Positions 43,216-51,076 of a DNA stretch of 64,000 nucleotides are shown piece by piece. A model generated the notes under the pieces. That model had not been told where the DNA came from, made no database searches, and saw nothing but the letters and a program-made list of their open reading frames with translations. A program made the translations under genes and the position numbers. The stretch's first letter is position 1. Every line of letters begins with the position of its first letter. The DNA is from Streptomyces griseoincarnatus (GTDB taxonomy: Bacteria; Actinomycetota; Actinomycetes; Streptomycetales; Streptomycetaceae): assembly GCA_014649575.1 (NCBI GenBank), contig BMTH01000008.1, positions 1 through 64,000 on the forward strand, written 5' to 3'.

Positions 43216-44415
43216 TCAGACCCCGGCGGCCTGCCGGAGCTTGTCGGCCCGGTCGGTGACCTCCCAGGTGAACTCCGGGCCGGTGCGGCCGAAGTGCCCG
43301 TAGGCGGCGGTCCGGGAGTAGATCGGGCGCAGCAGGTCCAGATCGCGCACCAGGGCCGCCGGCCGCAGGTCGAACACCTCGGTGACGGCACGCTGGACCG
43401 CGGAGACCGGCACGGTCTCGGTGCCGAAGCACTCCGTGAACAGGCCGACGGGGCGGGCGGTGCCGATGGCGTACGCGACCTGGACCTCGCAGCGGGCGGC
43501 CAGGCCGGCCGCGACGACGTTCTTGGCGACCCAGCGCATCGCGTACGCCGCCGACCGGTCCACCTTGGACGGGTCCTTGCCGGAGAACGCGCCGCCGCCG
43601 TGCCGGGCCATGCCGCCGTAGGTGTCGACGATGATCTTCCGGCCGGTGACTCCCGCGTCGCCCATCGGGCCGCCGACCTCGAAGCGGCCGGTCGGGTTGA
43701 CCAGCAGCCGTACCCCGGAGACGTCGAGGACGTCGGCCAGCGCGTGGAGTTCGGGGCCGAGGACGTGGGTGCGCAGGTCGGGGGCGAGGAGCGTGTCCAG
43801 GTCGATGTCGCGCGCGTGCTGGCTGGAGATGACGACCGTGTCCAGCCGGACCGGGCGGTCGCCGTCGTACTCGACGGTGACCTGCGTCTTGCCGTCCGGA
43901 CGCAGATAGGGGACCGTGCCGTTCCTGCGCACGTCGGACAGGCGCTTGGACAGCCGGTGGGCGAGGGTGATCGGCAGCGGCATCAGCTCCGGCGTCTCGT
44001 CGCAGGCGAAGCCGAACATCAGTCCCTGGTCGCCGGCGCCGAGCCGGTCCAGTGCGTCCGCGCGTCCCTCGATCCGGGACTCGTAGGCGTCCGACACGCC
44101 CCGGTCGATGTCCGGCGACTGCCGGCCGAGGGAGACGCTCACCCCGCAGCTCGCGCCGTCGAAGCCCTTGGCGGAGGAGTCGTAGCCGATGGCGAGGATC
44201 CGTTCCCGTGCCACGGCGGCGGCGTCGATGCCGACACGGCCGGAGACCTCGCCGGCGATGTGCACCTGACCGGTGGTCACGAGGGTCTCCACGGCCACCC
44301 GGGCGTCGCGGTCCTGGGCGAGCAGGGCGTCCAGGACCGCGTCGCTGATCTGGTCGGCGATCTTGTCGGGGTGTCCCTCGGTGACCGACTCCGACGTGAA
44401 CAGGCGCCGGGTCAC
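43216..44415 (-). CDS. metK: S-adenosylmethionine synthetase
   Basis: 399 residues, full length. The ATP site FTSESVTEGHPDKIADQISDA starts at residue 6. GAGDQGLMFGFACDET and GGGAFSGKDPSKVDRSAAY (P-loop-like) are both intact. It makes SAM from methionine and ATP. The GTG start overlaps the aromatase stop (GTGA), so it is expressed as part of the polyketide operon. It is probably an extra copy beside the housekeeping metK, supplying the three methyltransferases of the cluster. No SAM riboswitch leader is possible inside this overlap. Confidence 0.93.
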   Translation of the reverse strand: MTRRLFTSESVTEGHPDKIADQISDAVLDALLAQDRDARVAVETLVTTGQVHIAGEVSGRVGIDAAAVARERILAIGYDSSAKGFDGASCGVSVSLGRQSPDIDRGVSDAYESRIEGRADALDRLGAGDQGLMFGFACDETPELMPLPITLAHRLSKRLSDVRRNGTVPYLRPDGKTQVTVEYDGDRPVRLDTVVISSQHARDIDLDTLLAPDLRTHVLGPELHALADVLDVSGVRLLVNPTGRFEVGGPMGDAGVTGRKIIVDTYGGMARHGGGAFSGKDPSKVDRSAAYAMRWVAKNVVAAGLAARCEVQVAYAIGTARPVGLFTECFGTETVPVSAVQRAVTEVFDLRPAALVRDLDLLRPIYSRTAAYGHFGRTGPEFTWEVTDRADKLRQAAGV

Positions 44416-44864
44416 GGTCGTACGGCTCCGGACTCGATCTTCTGCTTGATGCCGGCCTGGTTGTGGCGGGTGTGGACGTTCATCCGCTCCAGGACGGTCT
44501 CCAGCGGCACGTCGAACTTCTCGTCCAGTTCGAAGTCCTGGACCCAGGTCATCAGGGTGCCCTCCGGGACCGGCTGGTAGGTCCACCTCAGGTGCATGTA
44601 CCGGAACGGGTACAGCGGGTCACGCCGCTCGGCGACCGCGACGAGTCCGCGGTGGTCCAGGATGCGCCAGGAACGCCAGCTCGCCCCCTCGGCGTTGGTG
44701 AGCTCGAAGACGATCTCGCTCCAGCGGCCCTCGCGCTCCTGGGAGACGACCTTGGCGTCGCTGTACTCGTCGAAGATCTCCGACCAGCGGGAGATGTCGT
44801 TGGTGACGTCGAACACGTGTCCGGCGTCGGCCTCGACGACGATGCTGTTCTCGATGCGCGGCAC
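44412..44864 (-). CDS. Aromatase/cyclase, monodomain TcmN/WhiE-ORFVI type (SRPBCC)
   Basis: 150 residues, one START/SRPBCC domain. Typical segments: ENSIVVEADAGHVFDVTNDISRW, EIVFELTNAEG, and a C-terminal helix MNVHTRHNQAGIKQKIE. Single-domain members fold and aromatise the first ring of the poly-beta-ketone in non-reduced type II pathways. This fits the absence of any ketoreductase gene. It is 4 nt from the ACP gene. Confidence 0.9.
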   Translation of the reverse strand: MPRIENSIVVEADAGHVFDVTNDISRWSEIFDEYSDAKVVSQEREGRWSEIVFELTNAEGASWRSWRILDHRGLVAVAERRDPLYPFRYMHLRWTYQPVPEGTLMTWVQDFELDEKFDVPLETVLERMNVHTRHNQAGIKQKIESGAVRP

Positions 44865-44868
44865 TGTC

Positions 44869-45117
44869 TCATCCCCTTCCCGCGGCGGCCGGCAGCAGGC
44901 GCGTCACGCAGTCCACGAGGTCACCGAAGGTGGTGAAACCGCCCTCGGCCTCGGCGTCGATGTCGATTCCGAAGTGCTGCTCCAGGGCGACGACGATCTC
45001 CACCAGTTCGGTCGAGTCGATGTCGAGGTCGCGGCTGAGGTGCCGGCCGTCCTCGAGTTCCCCGGCGTCGAAGCCGATGCCTCGCAGGACGTCGACCACT
45101 TCTTCCCGAACGTTCAT
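44869..45117 (-). CDS. Acyl carrier protein of the type II PKS
   Basis: 82 residues, acidic, helical. The phosphopantetheine site is DIDSTELVEIV: Ser in D-S-T in place of the common D-S-L. ATG 45117 has AAGGAG 12 nt upstream; a GTG three codons earlier is closer to it. It lies 37 nt from the holo-ACP synthase gene, its expected modifier. It carries the growing polyketide chain. Confidence 0.9.
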   Translation of the reverse strand: MNVREEVVDVLRGIGFDAGELEDGRHLSRDLDIDSTELVEIVVALEQHFGIDIDAEAEGGFTTFGDLVDCVTRLLPAAAGRG

Positions 45118-45154
45118 CCGGTTCACTGACTCCTTCACTCGTTCTCGTCGCGTC

Positions 45155-45580
45155 TCACACGGCCACGGCGATGGCCACGGCGACACCGGCCTCGTGCGTG
45201 ATGCTCAGGTGCAGGCGGCTGAGCCCGGCGGTCTCGAACGCCCGTGCCGCCCGCCCGGTCAGCCGGGGCGTCGGCGCCCCGGACGGTTCCCGGCCGATCT
45301 CCACGTCCCGCCACGCGCACCCCGCGCCGTGTCCGCCGAGGGTCTTGCGAACGGCCTCCTTGGCCGCCACCCGGCCGGCCAGACAGGCGGCGCGGTGGTG
45401 CGCCGACGCCCCCTGGCACAGGGCCTGTTCGGCCGGGGTGAGCAGCCGGTCGAGCAGCGGCTGCCCGCGTCGCTCCAGCATGGTGCGCAGCCGGCCGACT
45501 CCGACCACGTCGATGCCCACCGCCCGCACACCGGGTACGTCCGGAGTCACCGGCCCGGTCAACGCCTCAGTACCAGACAC
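45155..45580 (-). CDS. Holo-ACP synthase (4'-phosphopantetheinyl transferase, AcpS type)
   Basis: 141 residues from a GTG at 45580 (GGGAGG about 9 nt upstream), overlapping the KS-beta gene by 22 nt; a GTG at 45550 is the alternative. AcpS motifs: the N-terminal GIDVVGVGRL with Mg-binding Asp, and AAKEAVRKTLGGHG with the catalytic Glu, then LHLSITHEAGVAVA. It transfers phosphopantetheine from CoA to the adjacent ACP. A cluster-borne copy is uncommon for type II PKS. Confidence 0.88.
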   Translation of the reverse strand: MSGTEALTGPVTPDVPGVRAVGIDVVGVGRLRTMLERRGQPLLDRLLTPAEQALCQGASAHHRAACLAGRVAAKEAVRKTLGGHGAGCAWRDVEIGREPSGAPTPRLTGRAARAFETAGLSRLHLSITHEAGVAVAIAVAV

Positions 45581-46797
45581 GCGTTGACACCTCCCAGCCC
45601 TCGTGAGACCACCAGCGTGTGCTCCCACCCGGGGGCGGGCCGGGCCTCGCCGCGCACCAGGTCCAGATCGATGCCCGGCGCCGGGCGGCCGAGGTTGACG
45701 GTGGCCGGGACCGTCTCCTCCCGCATGCCTCTCAGGGCCAGCGCCACGTCGGCGGGCGCGGCGGCGCCGAGCAGGTGACCGAAGCCGGACTTGGGCACGG
45801 TGACCGGCACGTGGGCCGCGGTCGGTCCGAAGGCCTCGTGCAGCGCATAGCCCTCGGTGACGTCCTCGAAGGGGATCGCGGAGCCGTGCGCGAACACCGC
45901 TCCCAGGTCCTCGCCCGAGACGCCGGCCCGGTCGACCGCGGTGCGCATGGCACGGCCGAGGACCTGGCCGGTCGGTTCGACGGTGTAGTACGGCATGTAG
46001 CCGTCGGTGCTCACGCCCCAGCCGGCCAGTTCGCCGAGGATCGTCGCGCCCCGGCGTTCGGCGTGCTCGCGCCGCTCCAGGATCAGGAACACCGCGCCCT
46101 CACCGAAGACGCTGCCGCCGTGTCCGGCGTCGAAGGGCCGGTACAGCTCGTCGGGTGTGAGCGTGCCGCGGGCCTTGGCGCCGAGCCCACTGGTCTCCAG
46201 GCACAGCCAGCCGTACGGGGACAGCGGCGCCTCGACACCGCCCGCGATGACGACGTCGGCGCGGTCGCGCAGCAGCGCCTCGGCGCCGCCGATCAGGGCG
46301 TACGCGCCGCTCGCTCGGTCGGCCACGAAGGTGCGGGCCGGGCCCTTGACGCCTTGGTCGATGCAGATGTTGCCCTGGGGGGCGGCGGGGAACCAGGCGG
46401 TCGCCTGGTAGGGGCTGACCGCGCGTGGACCGTCGGTCCACAGGTTGCGCAGCTCGCGTTCGGCGAACTCCCAGCCGCCGAGGATGTTGCCGACCATGAC
46501 GCCGGTGCGCTCGGGGGTCACGTCCGTGCCGATGGCGACGCCGGCCTCCTCGAGGGCCTGGCGCACGGCGTGGACGGCCAGGTGGGTGAAGCGGTCGGTG
46601 CGCTTGACGAACCGGGACGGCAGCTCGGCATCGGCGTCGAAGCCGGCCTGCCCCGCGGCCGGGCAGGCGTACGCGGAGGCGTCGAAGCGGTCGATGGCGG
46701 TGACGTGCGCGACCCCTTCCCTGGCTCCCTCCCACAGGGGGTCGAGGCCCGTGCCGGCCGGGGTGACCGCGCCGATTCCGGTGATGACGACGCTCAT
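45559..46797 (-). CDS. KS-beta / chain length factor
   Basis: 412 residues, thiolase-fold ketosynthase. The active-site Cys is absent: the segment reads TFVADRASGAYAL, where classical chain length factors have a Gln next to this point; here it is Arg161. The later GHLLGAAAP His region remains. It dimerises with KS-alpha and sets chain length. The start overlaps the KS-alpha stop (ATGA), giving 1:1 synthesis. The Arg replacement is unusual and may mark a separate KS/CLF clade. Confidence 0.88.
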   Translation of the reverse strand: MSVVITGIGAVTPAGTGLDPLWEGAREGVAHVTAIDRFDASAYACPAAGQAGFDADAELPSRFVKRTDRFTHLAVHAVRQALEEAGVAIGTDVTPERTGVMVGNILGGWEFAERELRNLWTDGPRAVSPYQATAWFPAAPQGNICIDQGVKGPARTFVADRASGAYALIGGAEALLRDRADVVIAGGVEAPLSPYGWLCLETSGLGAKARGTLTPDELYRPFDAGHGGSVFGEGAVFLILERREHAERRGATILGELAGWGVSTDGYMPYYTVEPTGQVLGRAMRTAVDRAGVSGEDLGAVFAHGSAIPFEDVTEGYALHEAFGPTAAHVPVTVPKSGFGHLLGAAAPADVALALRGMREETVPATVNLGRPAPGIDLDLVRGEARPAPGWEHTLVVSRGLGGVNACLVLRR

Positions 46798-48080
46798 CGC
46801 CGGCCTCCTTCCCGGACCGCGCCGACGACCAGGGCCGCGTGCAGTCCGGCGAAGCCGCTGGCGTCCTTGAGGATGACCTCGCCGTCCCAGGGGCGTCCGG
46901 TGCCCGGCACGTAGTCGAGATCGCACGTCGGGTCGGGGTTCTCGTAGTTGGCGGTGGGGTGCACGAAACGGTGGGTGCAGGCCAGGGCGCACAACACGAG
47001 CTCCATGGCGCTGGCCGCGGCCAGGGCGTGGCCCAGCATGGACTTGGCGGAGTTCACCGGTATCGCGCGGGCGCGCGGGCCCAGGGCGAGTTTGAGCGCA
47101 CTGGTCTCGCAGGTGTCGTTCTGCCGGGTCGAGCTGCCGTGCGAGCTGACGTGGTCGATGTCGTCGGGGCTCAGTCCGGCGCGCTCGACGGCCTGGCTCA
47201 TGGCGCGGGTCAGGTCGGCGCCGTCGGACAGCAGGTCGGTCATGTGGATGGCGTTGGAGGTGTGGGAGAAGCCGTCGATCCGCAGGTACGGCGTCGCCCC
47301 GCGGGCCCGTGCGTGCTCCGCCTCCTCCAGTACCAGGACGCCGCAGCCCTCGCCGAGCACGAAGCCGTCGCGCCCGTCGTCGTAGGGGCGGGAGGCGGCC
47401 TCGGGCCGGTCCTTGTGAGCACGTGAGAGGCAGTTGATGATCTCGAAGGAGGCCACGGTGACCGGGGTGATGGGCGCCTCGGTGGCTCCGGCGATCATCA
47501 CGTCCGCGTCCCCGTGGGCGATGGTCTCGAAGGCGTGGCCGACCGCGTCGATGCCGCCGATGCAGCCGGTGGACAGGGTGACGCACGGGCCCTGCGCGCC
47601 GAACAGGGCGGACAGGACCGTGCCGGGGGTGTTCGACATGGAGGCGAGGTACAGGTCACGGCCCGCCTTCGCCGGGTCGATGGGCTTGCGGCCCTCGTCC
47701 GTGACGGCGAGGAACTCCTCCTCCATCTTGGGCGTGCCGCAGATCGCCGTGGAGAGCGAGATGCCGGTGCGGTCGGCCGCGTGACCGCCGGCCTCGAGAC
47801 CGGCGTCCCGCATGGCCTGGGCGGCGGCCGCGACGGCGAACTGCACGTACCTGTCGAGCCGTTGCACCTCGGGCGGCAGGGAGGGTATCTGCTCCTCGAA
47901 GCCGGGTACCTCCGCCACCGCGTCGGAGAGGAAGGCGAATTCCTTGAACAGGGCGGAACTGGTGATGCCGGAAAGCGGTTTGGTGACGCTCCTGCCCGCC
48001 GAGACCGTGTCCCAGAAGGCGTCCTTTCCTATTCCCGCCGGGCTGACGACTCCGAGCCCGGTGACGACCACTTCTCGCAT
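46794..48080 (-). CDS. KS-alpha, ketosynthase of the type II PKS
   Basis: 428 residues, complete. Catalytic triad: C173 in LSTGCIGGID, H314 in SSHGSSTRQND, and H351 in NSAKSMLGH (Lys346 also present). The context ASRPYDDGRDGFVLGEG and DPTCDLDYVPG is that of aromatic KS-alpha enzymes, but GCIGG in place of GCTSG and AKSMLGHALAAAS in place of IKSMVGHSLGAIG show an atypical lineage. It condenses malonyl units with KS-beta. It lies 2 nt from the upstream methyltransferase gene. Confidence 0.92.
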   Translation of the reverse strand: MREVVVTGLGVVSPAGIGKDAFWDTVSAGRSVTKPLSGITSSALFKEFAFLSDAVAEVPGFEEQIPSLPPEVQRLDRYVQFAVAAAAQAMRDAGLEAGGHAADRTGISLSTAICGTPKMEEEFLAVTDEGRKPIDPAKAGRDLYLASMSNTPGTVLSALFGAQGPCVTLSTGCIGGIDAVGHAFETIAHGDADVMIAGATEAPITPVTVASFEIINCLSRAHKDRPEAASRPYDDGRDGFVLGEGCGVLVLEEAEHARARGATPYLRIDGFSHTSNAIHMTDLLSDGADLTRAMSQAVERAGLSPDDIDHVSSHGSSTRQNDTCETSALKLALGPRARAIPVNSAKSMLGHALAAASAMELVLCALACTHRFVHPTANYENPDPTCDLDYVPGTGRPWDGEVILKDASGFAGLHAALVVGAVREGGRR

Positions 48081-48082
48081 GG

Positions 48083-49126
48083 TTACTGCCTTTCTCCCGT
48101 CAGGGCCGTCACCAGCCCGCGGGTGACGCATTCCTTCGCCGTGATACCGGCCTCGGCCATGAGGGCGCGGTATTCGTCGGCCTCGGGCAGGCCGCCGTTC
48201 TCGGTGTTCACCAGGAGGCTGAGCGCGAGCATGGGACGGCCGAGCGGGGGCCGGCCCGGCGGCGTCCGCATGATGTCGGCGAGCAGCAGCGTGCCGCCGG
48301 GCCTCAGTACGCGGGCGCACTCGCGGATCATCCGGGCGGCGGTCCGCCGGCCGGCGAACCGGCCCGCATGCGCCATGACGACGGTGTCGAACTCGCCCTC
48401 CGCGAACGGCGTGCCCCCGAAGTCGGCCGCCACGAAACGGAACCGTCCGGCGACCCCGAACTCCGCCGCGCGCTCGCGGGCCACGGCGAGGAGGGCCGGA
48501 TGGTCGTGTACGGTCACCCGCGCCCGGGGGTCGGCGCCGGCCAGCGCGATGCCCCACTCCCCGCTGCCGCAGGTGAAGTCCAGGACCCGGCCGGCGTCGG
48601 CCGGCCCCAGGGCCGCGACCACGCCGGACGCGATCCGCACGGCGAGCGGGAAGGCGCCGGCGAACATGCCCTGGTGCCGCCCGCGCCCGGCCGGGTCCCC
48701 GAGGTCGCCGCCGCGGTCGCCGGAGCGTGCGAGGGACGTGAGCGCACTCCAGCGGTCCCACTGCGCGAGCACCTCGTCGAAGTGGTCCCCGAGGTAGGCC
48801 GGGGACCCCTCCACCAGGTACGCGTGCGCCGTCCCCGTCGGCGTCCAGACCGCTCCGCCGTCACCCGACACCAGCCCGAAGTCCTCGAGCACCTCGAGCA
48901 GCCCGCCCAGCACCCGCGCGTCGCAGCTCAGGTCGTCGGCGAGTCGCGCCGTGGTGCGCGGGGTCTCGGCCAGGGCGGTGAACACGCCCAGGTCCAGGGC
49001 CGCGCCCAGTGCCCTCGCCCGGGCGAACCCGAAGTTGAGGGCCAGCAGCGGCGCGGGATCAGGCAGTTCGGTGTAGCGGGCGAGGGCCGTGGCGACGGAG
49101 GCCGACGGCGTCGACGTGTCCGTCAC
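48083..49126 (-). CDS. SAM-dependent methyltransferase (acetylserotonin O-MT-like), copy 1
   Basis: 347 residues. An N-terminal dimerisation/winged-helix domain (ALDLGVFTALAETPRT, then LGGLLEVLEDFGLV) precedes the Rossmann methyltransferase with a SAM loop reading RVLDFTCGSGEWGIAL. The catalytic His of true O-methyltransferases is not obvious, so C-methylation is possible; in related polyketide clusters enzymes of this shape do C-methylation. The GTG start overlaps the next upstream stop (GTGA). Confidence 0.85.
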   Translation of the reverse strand: MTDTSTPSASVATALARYTELPDPAPLLALNFGFARARALGAALDLGVFTALAETPRTTARLADDLSCDARVLGGLLEVLEDFGLVSGDGGAVWTPTGTAHAYLVEGSPAYLGDHFDEVLAQWDRWSALTSLARSGDRGGDLGDPAGRGRHQGMFAGAFPLAVRIASGVVAALGPADAGRVLDFTCGSGEWGIALAGADPRARVTVHDHPALLAVARERAAEFGVAGRFRFVAADFGGTPFAEGEFDTVVMAHAGRFAGRRTAARMIRECARVLRPGGTLLLADIMRTPPGRPPLGRPMLALSLLVNTENGGLPEADEYRALMAEAGITAKECVTRGLVTALTGERQ

Positions 49127-50154
49127 CCGGAGCCCTTCGTCGCGACGAGCAGCCCGGACAGCGCGGACACGTTTTTGGTCTCCACGTTCCGGAATCCGGC
49201 GGCGTCCACCCAGGAGCGGATCTCGTCGACGTCCCGGACCTCGCCCTCCTCGGTGTTGACCAGCAGGATCAGCCCGAACATGGAGGGGAAGAGACCGGAG
49301 GCGAGCGACGGCATGTGGGAGTGCACCAGCAGCAGCCCGCCGTCCGGGAGATGGGCGTGGATCCGCTTCACCAGGTGCGCGGCCCGCTCGGGACCGTAAC
49401 CGTCGAGGACGTGGGAGAGCAGGACGGCGTCGCTCTCGGGCCAGGCGTCCTCCATGATGTCGGCGGGCACCACGTCGATCCGGTCCTTGAGCCCGGCCTC
49501 CGCCACGTTGGCGCGGGCCAGGTCGGTGACGGCGGGGTAGTCGAGGGAGGTGACGCGCAGCCCGGGGTGGCGCCCGGCGAGCGCGATGGAGTAGTCGCCG
49601 GAGCCGCAGCCCAGGTCGATGATGTGGCGCACGTCGCCCAGGGGTGCGGCGGCGGCCAGCCTGTCCGCCTGGAGGCGGGAACTGACCCGCATGGCCTGGA
49701 TGAGCCGGCCGGTGCCCTCGCGGCCCTCACCGGCCGCGGCGCCCTGGTCGCGGTACCCCTTCTTCAGCACCCGCTGGTTGAGCGAGGCGTTGGCGCGCAC
49801 GGCCTCGTCGAGCCGGGCGAAGTGGCCGAAGTGGGAGTCCTGGTGCTCGGCGAAGCCGCCCATGTAGTCGGGCCGCCCGGCGACCAGATAGCGGTCGGCC
49901 TCCTCGCTGTTGCGGTACGTCCCGCCCTCGACGCGCACGAGCTCCAGGCCCTTGAGCGCGACGAGGAGCGCCCGGGTGGGGCGCGGACTGAGGCCGAGCT
50001 CGCCGGCCAGGTCCTCCACGGTGCGCGGCGCCTTGTCCAGGGCTTCGAAGACGCCCAGGTCGAGGGCGGTGAACACCGCCTTCGACTGGAGGTAGGCGGT
50101 CAGGATGGAGTGGACCCGGGAGGAATCCTCCCGGGCAGGCGTCGCGGCGGTCAC
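49123..50154 (-). CDS. SAM-dependent methyltransferase (acetylserotonin O-MT-like), copy 2
   Basis: 343 residues, the same architecture as the next gene: winged helix (VFTALDLGVFEALDKAPRT, LSPRPTRALLVALKGLELV), then SAM loop HIIDLGCGSGDYSIAL, DVVPADIME and LLLVHSHMPS. Both copies share an LLVNTE motif, indicating an old duplication. The GTG start overlaps the cupin stop. It is a tailoring methyltransferase of the polyketide pathway; the position of methylation is unknown. Confidence 0.85.
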   Translation of the reverse strand: MTAATPAREDSSRVHSILTAYLQSKAVFTALDLGVFEALDKAPRTVEDLAGELGLSPRPTRALLVALKGLELVRVEGGTYRNSEEADRYLVAGRPDYMGGFAEHQDSHFGHFARLDEAVRANASLNQRVLKKGYRDQGAAAGEGREGTGRLIQAMRVSSRLQADRLAAAAPLGDVRHIIDLGCGSGDYSIALAGRHPGLRVTSLDYPAVTDLARANVAEAGLKDRIDVVPADIMEDAWPESDAVLLSHVLDGYGPERAAHLVKRIHAHLPDGGLLLVHSHMPSLASGLFPSMFGLILLVNTEEGEVRDVDEIRSWVDAAGFRNVETKNVSALSGLLVATKGSG

Positions 50155-50582
50155 TTGCCCTCCAGGAGGCTGGTGTACTCGGGCAGCTGGGTGTACTCGT
50201 AGGGGTCCTCGGAGAGGAACACGTTGCGCACCGGGGGCCGCTCGGTGGGGGCGACCACCAGAAACCGGCAGGTCTGGTCGGGGCCGGTCACGAAGCCGTG
50301 CGGCTCGTTGCGCGGGATGAAGACGGCATCGCCGGGGCCGACCTGCTCGGTGCGGCCCTGGTCGGGCATGACGAGGCCCATGGAGCCCTCGATCACGTAG
50401 ATCTCGTGCTCCCACTCGTGGAAGTGGGGCGGGGTGGAACCGTTCGGCGCCACCTCGAACTCGGTGAGGACGAACCGGTCGGCACCGTCCGGTGTGTCGA
50501 TGAGCTTGCGGTGCGTCGTCTCCTTGGCACCCGGCTCCCGTACGATTTCGGCCTTCACCTGTGTCCGGTGCACGCGTTTCAT
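50151..50582 (-). CDS. Cupin polyketide cyclase (RemF/TcmJ-like), first gene of the operon
   Basis: 143 residues, one cupin fold with the metal-binding motif PPHFHEWEHEIYVIEG and a second motif FIPRNEPHGF. Cupins of this size in aromatic polyketide clusters act as ring cyclases; RemF of resistomycin is a zinc cupin aromatase. It is the first gene of the leftward operon, with its promoter expected in the 494-nt gap upstream. Confidence 0.85.
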   Translation of the reverse strand: MKRVHRTQVKAEIVREPGAKETTHRKLIDTPDGADRFVLTEFEVAPNGSTPPHFHEWEHEIYVIEGSMGLVMPDQGRTEQVGPGDAVFIPRNEPHGFVTGPDQTCRFLVVAPTERPPVRNVFLSEDPYEYTQLPEYTSLLEGK

Positions 50583-51076
50583 CCGACACCCTTCTTTTCA
50601 CCGGGGGACTTCTCATTGCGGATCGCGGGCGGAACGCGACAGGTCCTCGCCGGGCCGGTTCCTGACCGTGCCGGCTTTCGGTTTTGTCGACCGCCGGTGC
50701 CGAATCTAGGTGAGCCTCTCGGGCCGTCTCGACGGGCAAGGGCCACTGCGCGCGCCGGGCGATTGTCCGGCCGTCACCGGGGACAAACGCCCACGGGGCC
50801 GGGACGGACGGGATCACGTCGTCGCTGAGAAGGTGACGCTGAAGACACGGCGGCCGGGACTCCGTGATCCGCCTGTGGACGGGAGCGCGACCGCCGACTG
50901 TCGGGGGGGACCTTGCCGCAGCTCACCCCCGTTGTCAGTGCCCCTCCCTAAGGTGAAGCCATCATCTGGACGGGCCAAGATCCATCCGGGGGTTCACGCC
51001 TCGGACGGACACGTCCGCCTGCGGAGAAGGGCGTCGGGGAGCTCCCTGACGGTCCGAGGGGAAAGGGATGGACGCG
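50583..51076. other. Divergent intergenic region upstream of the PKS operon
   Basis: 494 nt between the leftward PKS operon and the rightward vWA gene. It should hold the operon promoter. I see GC-rich sequence with a short AT-richer patch near 50678-50712 but no unmistakable -10/-35 pair, no long dyad and no credible gene. Confidence 0.4.

Noticed and set aside
43216..44500. SAM riboswitch upstream of metK
   Set aside because: The metK start overlaps the preceding gene by 4 nt. There is no leader to hold a riboswitch.
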